From: JAWWBN01 sp033720955 | GTDB taxonomy: Bacteria; Acidobacteriota; Thermoanaerobaculia; Multivoradales; JAHEKO01 | Assembly (NCBI GenBank): GCA_033720955.1 | Contig: JAWWBN010000018.1 | Location: 1-29,819, forward strand | DNA length: 29,819 nucleotides | Direction: 5' to 3' | Part shown: one piece after another, positions 1-8,198 of the stretch | Layout of the letters: every line of letters begins with the position of its first letter | How positions within the stretch are numbered: the stretch's first letter is position 1 | Notes under the pieces: model-generated | Database searches by the model: none | What the model was told of the DNA's origin: nothing | What the model saw: the letters and a program-made list of their open reading frames with translations, nothing else | Position numbers and translations under genes: made by a program

Positions 1-1
1 G

Positions 2-1603
2 CTGCTGGTCGGCGGCGGCGCCCTGCTGCTCGCCGGCGCCGGCGCGGCCGCCCTCCTCTCCCGCTCCGGCCGGGGACGCGCGACGCTGACCGGGCTCGCC
101 GGCGCCGCCGGGCTCGCCCTGCTGCTGGCCCCGGACCTGGCGGCCATGCCGGGCGACGCGCGCCGGGTGCTGGCGGCGGCGGTGCTGATGGCGATCTGGT
201 GGATCACCGTCGCGATCCCCATCCCCGCCACGTCGCTGCTGCCCCTGGTCCTCCTCCCCGTCCTGGGGGTGCTTCCGAGCGGCGCCACGGCCGCCAACTA
301 CGCCAACGACAACGTCTTCCTCTTCCTGGGGGGCTTCGTCCTCGCCCTGGGGATCCAGCGCTGGGGCCTGCACCGCCGGATCGCGCTCACCATCGTCAAG
401 GCGGTGGGCACCAACCCGGCGCGGATGGTCCTGGGGTTCATGCTGGCCACCGCCTTCCTCTCGATGTGGATCTCCAACACCGCCACCACCCTGATGATGC
501 TGCCCATCGCGCTGGCGGTGGTGACGTCGCTGTCGGAGGCCGGCGGCCGCGCCGCGACCCGCGAGCTGGCGCCGGCGCTGCTGCTCGGCGTCGCCTACGC
601 CGCCTCCATCGGCGGTCTGGCGACGCCGATCGGCACGCCGCCCAACATCTCCTTCCTGCGCATCCTCCAGATCCTCCACCCGGAGGCCCCCTCCTTCTCG
701 TTCGGCCGCTGGACCCTGGCCTTTCTGCCCCTGACGGCCCTCTTCCTCCCCCTCGCCTGGCTGCTCCTCACCCGGCTTCTCCACCGCCTTCCCAACCGCC
801 GCATCGACCGCGCCGAGCGGGTGGTGGCCGGCTCCCTGGAGCGGCTGGGGCGGATGGGCCCCGCCGAGAGGCGGATGCTCTGGATCTTCGCCGCCACGGC
901 CCTGCTCTGGCTCTCCCGCGGCGACCTCGACCTGGGCAGCGTGCGGATCCCGGGGTGGGCCTCCCTGGTAGAGGGGTGGGTCGGCGGGCCGTTCGCCGCC
1001 GGCAACCTCCACGACGCCACGGTGGCCGTCGCCATGGCGGTGCTCACCTTCCTGGTGCCGGGAGACCCCGATCCCGAGGGGCGTCCCCGGCGGCTGATGG
1101 ACTGGGAGACGGCGCGCCAGCTTCCCTGGGGCATCCTGCTCCTCTTCGGCGGCGGCTTCGCGCTGGCCTCCGCCTTCAAGGAGTCGGGGCTGTCGCTCTA
1201 TCTGGGCGAGAGCTTCGCCGGCCGCCTGGCCGGCGCCGGCCCGGTGACCCTGGTGGCCTCCACCAGCCTGCTGATGACCTTTCTCACCGAGGTGACGTCG
1301 AACACCGCCACCACCGAGGTCAGCCTGCCGGTCCTGGGCGGCGCCGCGGGGGCGCTGGGCATCCACCCGCTGCTCCTCATGCTGCCCGCCACCCTGTCCG
1401 CGAGCTGCGCCTTCATGCTGCCCATCGCCACCCCGCCCAACGCCATCGTTTTCGGCTCCGGCCACCTGGAGATGCGTCAGATGGTCCGCGCCGGCCTGCT
1501 GCTCAACCTGCTCGGGGTGGTCCTGATCACCGCGACGCTGCTCTGGGTCTCGGCGCCGCTTCTGGGGGTGGACCTGGGGAGCGTGCCGGCCTGGGCCCGC
1601 TGA
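2..1603 (+). CDS. SLC13/DASS family sodium:dicarboxylate/sulfate symporter, 5'-truncated by window edge
   Basis: Integral inner-membrane anion transporter of the divalent anion:Na+ symporter (DASS, CitT/SLC13) family. The reading frame is open from base 2 to the stop at 1601-1603. An ATG at 146 is in frame, but the codons before it encode a further hydrophobic Ala/Leu/Gly-rich segment typical of the family's first helix, so the true start probably lies outside the window. Diagnostic motifs are the WWIT..IPIPATSLLP segment near the N terminus, the two SNTATT motifs (near bases 474 and 1300) that form the paired re-entrant Na+/substrate hairpins, and the associated IGTPPN and ATPPNA loops. Substrate is inferred only to class level (dicarboxylate, sulfate or similar). 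It ends 13 bp from the convergent Lgt-like gene. Confidence 0.9.
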   Translation: MLVGGGALLLAGAGAAALLSRSGRGRATLTGLAGAAGLALLLAPDLAAMPGDARRVLAAAVLMAIWWITVAIPIPATSLLPLVLLPVLGVLPSGATAANYANDNVFLFLGGFVLALGIQRWGLHRRIALTIVKAVGTNPARMVLGFMLATAFLSMWISNTATTLMMLPIALAVVTSLSEAGGRAATRELAPALLLGVAYAASIGGLATPIGTPPNISFLRILQILHPEAPSFSFGRWTLAFLPLTALFLPLAWLLLTRLLHRLPNRRIDRAERVVAGSLERLGRMGPAERRMLWIFAATALLWLSRGDLDLGSVRIPGWASLVEGWVGGPFAAGNLHDATVAVAMAVLTFLVPGDPDPEGRPRRLMDWETARQLPWGILLLFGGGFALASAFKESGLSLYLGESFAGRLAGAGPVTLVASTSLLMTFLTEVTSNTATTEVSLPVLGGAAGALGIHPLLLMLPATLSASCAFMLPIATPPNAIVFGSGHLEMRQMVRAGLLLNLLGVVLITATLLWVSAPLLGVDLGSVPAWAR

Positions 1604-1616
1604 GACGCGGCGCGGG

Positions 1617-2471
1617 CTACCCCTCGGCGGCGCGCAGGCGGGCGGCCGCGCCCCAGGCCCAGAGACCCACCAGGAAGAGTGGGATGGCCATCCACTGACC
1701 TGGCGTCAGCCCGGCGTAGCGGGGGTCGTCGATGCGCAGGTAGTCGAACAGGAAGCGCACCGGCATGTAGATCGTGCAGACCAGGGCCACCGCCCGACCC
1801 GCGGCCGGCCGACCCCCCCGGGCGAGCAGGTGGAGGGCGATCAGGAGGAAGAGCATCAGGAACATCTCGTAGAGCCCGAGGTCGTGGCGGCGCACTCCGG
1901 CCATCGGGATGCCGAGGAAGAAGTCGGTCTCCGTACCGGGGTGGTCGTGGATGGCGAAGCAGCCCATGCGGCCGAAGATGTAGCCGCCCACGAAGCCGTA
2001 GACCAGCGCGTCGGCGGTCGGCCAGATGGGCAGCCCCTTGCGCTTCATGTAGAGGATGGCCACCAGGGCGCCGCCGTAGAAGCCGCCGAACGAGGAGATC
2101 CGGGTGCGGGCGTCGAGCAGGGCGATCGGATCCGTGAGGTCGTGGGGGAAGTAGAAGGCGATCGATACGAGATGCGAGATGTAGAGTCCCAGCAGGGCGA
2201 TCCACACCACCCCGGGGGCCAGCCGCTGCCACTCCAGGTCGAAGGTCTCGCACCAGCGCTTCGCCAGGTGGTAGGCGAAGAGCATGTCCAGGGCCACCAG
2301 CAGGCCGAAGGGCGACAGCCGCAGCGGGCCCAGCGGTAGCACGGGCACCTCGGTCTGCCCCAGCAGATAGTTGCGGGCGACCAGGGTGCCGAAGCCCGCC
2401 AGGAAGAGGACGATCCAGACCCAGTCCGCCCGGTTCAGGCGGTTCAGCGAGGCGCGGCGGGCGGCGGTCAT
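1617..2471 (-). CDS. lgt: Prolipoprotein diacylglyceryl transferase (Lgt)-like membrane protein
   Basis: Multi-pass membrane protein resembling Lgt, which moves diacylglycerol from phosphatidylglycerol to the lipobox cysteine of prelipoproteins at the inner membrane. Family features are a mid-protein FGGFYGGALVA segment (the GG turn of Lgt), the central GRMGCFAIHDHPG segment in place of the classical GRxGNFxN signature, and a C-terminal VRFLFDYLR...LTPGQWMAIPLFLVG block that matches the Arg-containing end of Lgt. The Asn of the classical signature is replaced, so activity on lipoproteins is likely but not certain; a paralogue with another lipid substrate is possible. The frame extends upstream to a GTG at 2582, but those 37 residues are Pro/Arg/Ser-rich. 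The ATG at 2471, just before the first helix, is therefore preferred although no clear Shine-Dalgarno precedes it. Confidence 0.75.
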   Translation of the reverse strand: MTAARRASLNRLNRADWVWIVLFLAGFGTLVARNYLLGQTEVPVLPLGPLRLSPFGLLVALDMLFAYHLAKRWCETFDLEWQRLAPGVVWIALLGLYISHLVSIAFYFPHDLTDPIALLDARTRISSFGGFYGGALVAILYMKRKGLPIWPTADALVYGFVGGYIFGRMGCFAIHDHPGTETDFFLGIPMAGVRRHDLGLYEMFLMLFLLIALHLLARGGRPAAGRAVALVCTIYMPVRFLFDYLRIDDPRYAGLTPGQWMAIPLFLVGLWAWGAAARLRAAEG

Positions 2472-2595
2472 CGGGCGGCCCGCGCAGAGGCAGCTCGACG
2501 GCCGCCGGCCGGCCAGCGGGTCCCGGGAAGCAGGCGGCGGCGAGTCGGCATCGCAGGGGTAGCCTACCGCGCCGCCCGTCACCCGCCCGGCGCGT

Positions 2596-2601
2596 TAGCA
2601 T
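2596..2601 (+). promoter_or_regulatory. Candidate -10 box (TAGCAT) of the DUF302 gene
   Basis: TAGCAT lies 26 nt before the ATG at 2628, leaving room for a short leader that contains GGAGGAG. No convincing -35 box is visible. The same hexamer precedes other genes in this window. Confidence 0.4.
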
Positions 2602-2627
2602 CGACCCGCAAGCGGAGGAGAATCGAG

Positions 2628-3026
2628 ATGCACACCAGCCGGGCCGCCTTCACCGTCACCACCGATCTGGGCTTCGACGAGGCCGTCCAGCGCTGCCGCG
2701 AGCTGCTCGCCGGCGAGGGCTTCGGCGTCCTCACCGAGATCGACGTCCAGGCCACGCTGAAGAAGAAGCTCGACGTGGACCGGGACCCCTACCTGATCCT
2801 GGGCGCCTGTCACCCGCCGTCGGCGTATCGGGCCCTGACCGCCCAGCCGGAGGTGGGGGTGCTCCTGCCGTGCAACGTCACCGTGTCGGTGGAGTCGGGT
2901 CGAACCACGGTGCGGGCCATGAACCCGCAGTCGGCGCTGGGGATCCTGGACGACCCACAGCTCGCCGAGGTTGCCGACGAGGTGGGCGCCGCCCTCCGGC
3001 GCGTGGTCGCCGCGGTCGGCTCCTAG
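2628..3026 (+). CDS. DUF302 family protein
   Basis: Small soluble protein of 132 residues filling one DUF302 domain. Seen directly: the N-terminal pattern FDEAVQRCRELLAGEGFGVLTEID, the central LGACHPPSAYRAL segment and the VGVLLPCNV strand, which together define the family. The two Cys residues in those last two segments are the usual conserved ones. The family's biochemical role is not established; members form compact homodimers and are often found near redox or stress genes. No signal peptide or membrane segment is present. The start is well set by GGAGGAG about 7 nt upstream. It lies just ahead of the DUF885 peptidase on the same strand, with a 71-bp gap, so co-transcription is possible. 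Confidence 0.85.
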   Translation: MHTSRAAFTVTTDLGFDEAVQRCRELLAGEGFGVLTEIDVQATLKKKLDVDRDPYLILGACHPPSAYRALTAQPEVGVLLPCNVTVSVESGRTTVRAMNPQSALGILDDPQLAEVADEVGAALRRVVAAVGS

Positions 3027-3097
3027 AAACCGGCGGTGCCGCGATCGCGTAGGAGGGAACGGTCCCCGAGGGGAGACCTGGCCGTGGAGGTCTGTCG

Positions 3098-4915
3098 ATG
3101 AAGAAGGTCTGGAAGGTGATTCTCGGTCTGGTCGCGGTGCTCGTGGTGGCGCTGGCCGTCTTCCTGGTGCCCACGATCTGGGGCAAGCCGTGGTCGATCG
3201 ACCACTTCTACGGCCGCGTCTTCGGCGTCTTCGCGCTGCGCCACCCGATGATGCTCTCGGGCATGCGTCTGCTCGAGCCCATGGGCTTGGAGTTCCACAA
3301 CGACGACCTGGACGACTTCTCGATGGCCTTCGCCGAGAAGGAGGCGCGGTGGGTCGCGAAGCAGCTCGAGATCCTGCGCCGATACGACCGCGCGGCGATG
3401 GACCGCAACGGCCAGCTCTCCTACGACGTGCTCGAGTGGTTCCTCGCCGACTCGGTGGAGGGCGACCGCTGGCGGTTCCACGACTACCCGGTGAACCAGC
3501 TCTTCGGCGTCCAGAGCAGCCTGCCCGATTTCATGATCAACACCCACCACCTGGCCGACGAGGGCGACGCCGAGGACTACATCGCCCGGGTCGGCGAGTT
3601 CGGCGTCGCCTTCGACCAGGTGCTGGCCGGTCTCGCCCACCGCGAGGAGCTGGGGATCGTGCCGCCCCTCTTCGTGATCCGGCACGTCCTCGAGGAGATG
3701 CGCGACTTCATCGGCGTGGTCCCGGACGAGCAGGTCCTCTACACCCACTTCGCCGCCGAGACGGGAGCGATGGAGGATCTCGGCGCGCAGCGGCGGGAGG
3801 AGCTGCTCGCCGAGCTCGAGCGGGAGATCGAGGGCACGGTCTACCCGGCCTACGAGCGGCTGATCGGCTTCTTCGAGGCGCAGGAGAAGATCGCCACCAC
3901 CGACGACGGTGTCTGGAAGCTGCCCGAAGGCGAGGCGTTCTACGCCCACCAGCTTCGCCACTACACCACCACCGAGATGAGCGCCGCCGAGATCCACCAG
4001 CTCGGCCTGGCCGAGGTGGAGGCGATCCACGCCGAGATGCGGGAGATCCTGGAGGCGGAGGGGTACCCCACCGAGGACCTCGGCGCCACCATGCAGGCGC
4101 TGAACGAGGAGGAGCGGTTCCTCTACCCGGACACCGACGAGGGCCGGCGGCAGATCCTGGCCGACTACCAGGCGATCATCGACGAGGTGGCTCAGGGGCT
4201 GGCGCCGATGTTCAACGTGGTGCCCGAGGCCGAGGTCGCGGTGGAGCGGGTGCCGGAGTTCAAGCAGGCCACCGCCCCCGGCGCCTACTACCAGTCGCCT
4301 CCGTTCGACGGCTCGAAGCCCGGGATCTTCTACGCCAACCTGCGCGACGTGAAGGAGATCCCCAAGTTCGGGATGCGCACCCTCGCCTACCACGAGGCGA
4401 TCCCCGGCCACCACTTCCAGATCGCGATCGCCCAGGAGCTCGAAGGGGTTCCCTTCTTCCGCCGGGTTATTCCCTTCACCGCCTTCAGCGAGGGGTGGGC
4501 CCTCTACGCCGAGAAGCTGGCTGCCGAGAGCGGATTCCAGGAGGACCCGTACGACCGGCTGGGGTATCTCACCGGGCAGGTCTTCCGCGCCGCCCGCCTG
4601 GTGGTCGACACGGGGCTCCACGCCGAGCGTTGGACACGGGAGCAGGCGATCGAGTACATGCTCTCGGCCACCGGCATGCCGGAGACCGACGTGATCGCCG
4701 AGGTGGAGCGCTACATCGTCAACCCGGGCCAGGCCACCGCCTACAAGGTGGGCCAGCTCGAGATCCTGCGGCTGCGGGAGGAGGCGCGGGCGGAGCTGGG
4801 CGCCGCCTTCGACCTGCGCGGCTTCCACGACGTGGTGCTGACGGGCGGCGCGCTGCCGCTCTCCGTGCTGCGGCGGGAGGTCGAGGCCTGGGTCGCCGAG
4901 CAGCTCGCGAGCTAG
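3098..4915 (+). CDS. DUF885 family zinc metallopeptidase, N-terminally membrane-anchored
   Basis: Protein of 605 residues in the DUF885 family of gluzincin-like peptidases. One hydrophobic helix (about residues 4-26) should act as an uncleaved anchor or signal sequence, placing the catalytic domain outside the inner membrane. The active-site motif HEAIPGHH is at residues 432-439 (zinc ligands H432 and H439 by the HExxxGHH pattern) with the downstream Glu ligand in SEGWALYAE at residue 465. The long acidic, helical N-terminal half is normal for the family. Substrates are inferred to be oligopeptides. GGAGG 7 nt before the ATG fixes the start. Its stop lies 3 bp from that of the convergent LodA-like gene. 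Confidence 0.9.
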   Translation: MKKVWKVILGLVAVLVVALAVFLVPTIWGKPWSIDHFYGRVFGVFALRHPMMLSGMRLLEPMGLEFHNDDLDDFSMAFAEKEARWVAKQLEILRRYDRAAMDRNGQLSYDVLEWFLADSVEGDRWRFHDYPVNQLFGVQSSLPDFMINTHHLADEGDAEDYIARVGEFGVAFDQVLAGLAHREELGIVPPLFVIRHVLEEMRDFIGVVPDEQVLYTHFAAETGAMEDLGAQRREELLAELEREIEGTVYPAYERLIGFFEAQEKIATTDDGVWKLPEGEAFYAHQLRHYTTTEMSAAEIHQLGLAEVEAIHAEMREILEAEGYPTEDLGATMQALNEEERFLYPDTDEGRRQILADYQAIIDEVAQGLAPMFNVVPEAEVAVERVPEFKQATAPGAYYQSPPFDGSKPGIFYANLRDVKEIPKFGMRTLAYHEAIPGHHFQIAIAQELEGVPFFRRVIPFTAFSEGWALYAEKLAAESGFQEDPYDRLGYLTGQVFRAARLVVDTGLHAERWTREQAIEYMLSATGMPETDVIAEVERYIVNPGQATAYKVGQLEILRLREEARAELGAAFDLRGFHDVVLTGGALPLSVLRREVEAWVAEQLAS

Positions 4916-4918
4916 CGC

Positions 4919-6568
4919 TCAGCTCTCCTCTTCGTGGAGGAGCTCCTCGCCGTCCGCGTCGCGTCCTCGGACCACGAACCGGAGGTCGCGATGCCAGCGC
5001 TCGATGAAGTCCCAGGCCCCCGGGGCGTCGCGGACCCACTTCTTGGGCCCCGGAGCGTCGGCGCTCGGCAGCACGTCGATCGGCCGCTGGGCCGGCCACC
5101 ACGCCGTGATCGCCGACCCCACCCGGTCGGTCTCGCAGGCGTGGAAGTCGGTCTGCCAGGGGATCGCCATGCGCTTGCCCAGATCCCCCGGCTCGAGCCC
5201 GGCCGGGTCGTCGTCGAACGACAGCGGCTCGCCGGTGATCGGCTTGCCGCGGAGCCGGAAGGGTCCCCGGTGGATCGCCGGGTTGCGGATGATCCAGCCG
5301 ACCTCGATCCCCGGGCAGAAGGCGGCGCCCACGCAGGCCTCCAGGCTGGCGCGGTCGAGCCCCCGCGGCGTCAGGCCCCCTGCCGGCGGCTCGTTGCGGA
5401 ACGAGCCCTTGGCCCAGCGCTCCATCAGGAAGGCCTGCGTCGCGGTGACGGTCACGAAGTCGTGGTGGGGCAGATCGGGTGAGATCCTGTCGGTGATGCC
5501 GATGTTGTCGCCGGCGAGGCGGGGCATGAGCTCGAAGTTCTGATTGCGGAAGACGTTCTGCTGGCCCGGCTTGCGCAGCCGCTCGAAGAGCACCTCGCGC
5601 AGGGCGTGCGCCCGGGTGGGGTCGCCGAGCTCGTCGAGCAGCCAGTCGTGCCAGGTCACGGTGAGAGACCAGACGAACCGGAAGACGTTGGTGGCGCGCT
5701 CGAGCAGCGGCCGGATCTCGGTGGCGAAGTTGGGCCGGTAGCCGGAGTTGCGACTCCGGATCGCCGGCTCCAGGCCGAAATGCTCGATGGCGAGATCGTA
5801 GAGCAGGTCGTACAGCGTGACCACGCTGTCGAGATGGGGAACGAAGTTGGGCGGCGTCGCCAGCACCCAGGCGGGGTCGGCCGCCACCTCGGTGCCGTCG
5901 GCCAGCGTGACGGTCGCCTCGACCGGTCCGTCGGCGACGTCGTCGAACCACTCCTCGTTGTTGAAGGCGTCGAGCGCCAGCCCGCGCCACCTGTCGGTGT
6001 GCCCCGAGATCCCCTCGCCGGCGCACACCAGCAGGCGGCTGCGCGCGTCGGTGAGGATCCGGCCCAGCGTGGTCATCGGACGGGGCTCGATGACGGGGAA
6101 GTAGGGGCCGTCGAAGTCGGCCCGCCGTCCGGGGCCCCTCACCCGCCGCGGACCGGGATCGATCAGATAGTCGCGCCAGCCCGGGTCCGACCCGTCCACG
6201 CCGTTGCGGCGGGGGATCCCGTACCGGGAGTACTGGTGGGCGCCCTCCTCGCCGACCAGGCCCGCGAAGCCGTACCAGGTGGCCTTCTTGTTGGCCAGGT
6301 GGACTCGCCACTCGATCTCCTCGATGCCGTCCCGGCCGACCTCGACCTCGCGACCCGGGTCGGAGGGGAGGTCGTCGTCGAACTCGAAGATCCGGAAGCG
6401 CGCCGCCTGGCCGCGCGCGTTGCCCAGGGCGTCCCGGAACCGGGCGACCGGGGTGCCGTCGGCCTCGATCGGCCCCTGGAAGGGAACCTCGGGGCCGACG
6501 AAGTGGTCGTCGGCCGAGCCCAGCCGGGCGATCCCGATGCCGGGGAAGATGCGGAAGGTCCTGGCCAC
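4919..6568 (-). CDS. LodA/GoxA-like CTQ-dependent amine/amino-acid oxidase
   Basis: Protein of 549 residues of the LodA/GoxA family, quinoprotein oxidases that oxidise amino acids and release H2O2 using a cysteine tryptophylquinone made from their own Cys and Trp. Family landmarks: the N-terminal FRIFPGIGIARLG opening, the GAAFCPGIEVGW segment (residues 414-425) and the block MAIPWQTDFHAC...AWWPAQRP (467-496). C478 is the predicted CTQ cysteine and W490 or W491 the tryptophan; D474, four residues before the Cys, matches the spacing I recall for LodA D512/C516, where the Asp is needed for cofactor formation. The Cys-Trp gap is only 12-13 residues, against 65 in LodA (C516/W581). No signal peptide is visible. 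It follows the tyrosinase gene by 12 bp in one operon, with the flavoprotein partner divergent. Substrate is unknown. Confidence 0.85.
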   Translation of the reverse strand: MARTFRIFPGIGIARLGSADDHFVGPEVPFQGPIEADGTPVARFRDALGNARGQAARFRIFEFDDDLPSDPGREVEVGRDGIEEIEWRVHLANKKATWYGFAGLVGEEGAHQYSRYGIPRRNGVDGSDPGWRDYLIDPGPRRVRGPGRRADFDGPYFPVIEPRPMTTLGRILTDARSRLLVCAGEGISGHTDRWRGLALDAFNNEEWFDDVADGPVEATVTLADGTEVAADPAWVLATPPNFVPHLDSVVTLYDLLYDLAIEHFGLEPAIRSRNSGYRPNFATEIRPLLERATNVFRFVWSLTVTWHDWLLDELGDPTRAHALREVLFERLRKPGQQNVFRNQNFELMPRLAGDNIGITDRISPDLPHHDFVTVTATQAFLMERWAKGSFRNEPPAGGLTPRGLDRASLEACVGAAFCPGIEVGWIIRNPAIHRGPFRLRGKPITGEPLSFDDDPAGLEPGDLGKRMAIPWQTDFHACETDRVGSAITAWWPAQRPIDVLPSADAPGPKKWVRDAPGAWDFIERWHRDLRFVVRGRDADGEELLHEEES

Positions 6569-6580
6569 CTCGCCCCCCGG

Positions 6581-7531
6581 CTACTGGTACGAGACCTCGA
6601 GCTGGAGCTCCGTGTCGAGCACGTCCCGCGCCCGGTAGACGCGATCGTGGAAGAACGGCTCCACCAGGGGCTCGAGCGCCTGGGAGTCGAGACCGAACTC
6701 CTCCGGGTTCTGCACCCAGGGGAACATCTCGTCGTCGAGCGCCTGTCCCGGGTTGTTCGGCGTCGCGGCCGGGTAGAAATCGGGGCCCATGTGTCCATCG
6801 CGCTGCCACTGATCCCACAGCCGATCGATGTAGCAGTGGTTGAGGAGAAAGATCGGGTCGTTGGGCGAGTACCGCGTGCCCATGTGGCCGCCCACCCACC
6901 CGTGGGTCTGGTTGTGCAGCTTGAACCCGGTCTCGATGCCGCTGCGGAACTCGAAGTAGTCCCCGGCCCGCATCAGCTCGTCGATGTCCGACTTCTCCGC
7001 CAGCCCGCGCCGCCCCCGGACGGAGGCGCCGCGTCTCCTGAGGGTGGTGCCGAAGCCGCCGCCCAGGATGTCCACGACCTTCCAACCGGACAGCCCGTCG
7101 GGCCAGAAGGCGGGGCGGTCGGCCGGCGGCACCTCGCCCGCGAAGTAGCCCGACGCGACCTCGAAGACCGAGGCGGTCTGGTTGGGATGCGGCCCGAGGA
7201 AGTCGTCCTGCCAGAGGAAGTCCACGGTCAGCTCGTGCTCGGTCCAGTCCCAGTAGGGGAGGGTGACCCCCGCCACCTCCTTCTGCAGCTCCTCCTCGAT
7301 GACCTTCAGGAAAGCTCGATGCCACGGGAGGAAGACCGGGCCGGAGTGACCCATGTCCTGGAACTCGGAGCTCCCGGGGCGCTTGATCTTCATGATCGCG
7401 CCGTGCGTCGCCACGAGCTGGTCGTAGACGCCGCTGTGCTTGATCCGCAGGACGGCCTCGAGGAAGGCGTCGCGCTCGTCCCGGCCCTCCTGGCTCTCCG
7501 ACAGCTCGACGAAGCTCTTTCTGACATCCAT
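6581..7531 (-). CDS. Tyrosinase-family type 3 copper oxidase
   Basis: Protein of 316 residues with the binuclear copper fold of tyrosinases, which hydroxylate monophenols and oxidise o-diphenols to quinones. CuA ligands are predicted as H43, H62 and H71 (the last in FLPWHRAFL), and CuB ligands as H206, H210 (HNQTH) and H232 (NDPIFLLNHCYIDRLW). The residue after the first CuB His is Asn, the arrangement associated with monophenolase activity in bacterial tyrosinases; the common HH of the third CuB segment is NH here. There is no signal peptide and no C-terminal lid domain. The start is the ATG at 7531, preceded by AGGAG; the frame runs open further upstream but only antisense to codons of the preceding gene. 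It sits between the Met/His-rich protein gene (44 bp upstream) and the LodA-like gene (12 bp downstream). Confidence 0.88.
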   Translation of the reverse strand: MDVRKSFVELSESQEGRDERDAFLEAVLRIKHSGVYDQLVATHGAIMKIKRPGSSEFQDMGHSGPVFLPWHRAFLKVIEEELQKEVAGVTLPYWDWTEHELTVDFLWQDDFLGPHPNQTASVFEVASGYFAGEVPPADRPAFWPDGLSGWKVVDILGGGFGTTLRRRGASVRGRRGLAEKSDIDELMRAGDYFEFRSGIETGFKLHNQTHGWVGGHMGTRYSPNDPIFLLNHCYIDRLWDQWQRDGHMGPDFYPAATPNNPGQALDDEMFPWVQNPEEFGLDSQALEPLVEPFFHDRVYRARDVLDTELQLEVSYQ

Positions 7532-7575
7532 GGCGTTTCTCCTGAGAAGGGCGCGTCGCCGATGAGGCGAGCCGT

Positions 7576-8118
7576 CTAACCGTGCGAGCCGCCGCCGTGC
7601 CCCATCCCCGTCTCGGCGGCGCCGGCCGCGGTTCCCATGTCCATGCCGCCGTGCCCGCCGCCCGCCGGCATCCGGATCGGAGTGAGGGCGAACAGGGCGC
7701 CCTTGACGTTCCGCCGGTCCACGGTCTCGGAGAGCAGCTCGCGGAAGGTCCTGCCGGTGGAGGTCCGGAGGGAGAGCTCCGTCGCGTACATGCACATCGG
7801 ACCGACGTCGATCTCCAGCCCCGGCCCGAGCTCGTCGCCGGTCATCGACACCTCGACCGGCAGCGGATCGAGGTGCGCGGCCGTCGCCACCGCGTCGAGC
7901 TGGCCGCGGAGCTTCTCCAGGCTCGGCCAGTCGAGCCCCTGGCCGAGACCGAGGTTCGAGACGAGGCCCAGGGCGCGGTAGGTCATCTTGGCCTGGTTGA
8001 CCACGACGCAGATCTCGGCGACCTCGACGTCGATGTCGAGCAGGGTCGGACTGCCCGGGTGGACGCGGTAGATCACCGCGTCCTCCTCCGTCCGGACGTA
8101 GGGATTCCTCGTCGGCAT
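7576..8118 (-). CDS. Uncharacterised protein with Met/His/Gly-rich C-terminal tail, possible copper chaperone for the tyrosinase
   Basis: I do not recognise the family. The 180-residue product is soluble with no signal peptide. Residues 1-147 look like a folded alpha/beta domain and include GPMCMYAT (107-114), a Met-Cys-Met cluster. Residues 150-180 form a low-complexity tail rich in Gly, Met and His (Met150, 159, 161, 172; His156, 174, 179), a composition typical of copper-handling peptides. It is the first gene of the operon with the tyrosinase and the LodA-like oxidase. By analogy with the caddie proteins that load copper into Streptomyces tyrosinase, it is inferred to help metallate the neighbouring enzyme, though no sequence similarity to MelC1 is seen. 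The ATG at 8118 has GGAGGAG 4-5 nt upstream, a strong initiation site. Confidence 0.8.
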   Translation of the reverse strand: MPTRNPYVRTEEDAVIYRVHPGSPTLLDIDVEVAEICVVVNQAKMTYRALGLVSNLGLGQGLDWPSLEKLRGQLDAVATAAHLDPLPVEVSMTGDELGPGLEIDVGPMCMYATELSLRTSTGRTFRELLSETVDRRNVKGALFALTPIRMPAGGGHGGMDMGTAAGAAETGMGHGGGSHG

Positions 8119-8198
8119 GATCCTCCTCCGTGTTGGACGAGCGGGAAGTGGCGCGAGGTTATCACAGAGCTTCAGCGCCCGCGTACCATTCGGAGCGG
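8119..8198. promoter_or_regulatory. Divergent promoter region between the tyrosinase/LodA operon and the LodB-like gene
   Basis: On the minus strand, GATAAC (8163-8158) is a -10 candidate about 40 nt before the operon's first ATG, giving a leader with GGAGGAG. On the plus strand, TACCAT (8184-8189) lies 9 nt before the preferred GTG start of the flavoprotein. The two candidates are about 20 bp apart, so the operon and its flavoprotein partner could be controlled together. Confidence 0.45.

Noticed and set aside
4719..7325. An 868-codon open frame on the minus strand across the oxidase locus
   Set aside because: It is Arg/Pro/Gly-rich with no domain and runs out of frame over the LodA-like and tyrosinase genes; it is an effect of high G+C.
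5606..7579. A 657-codon plus-strand frame opposite the tyrosinase/LodA-like genes
   Set aside because: Val/Gly/Asp-rich antisense shadow without recognisable family features.
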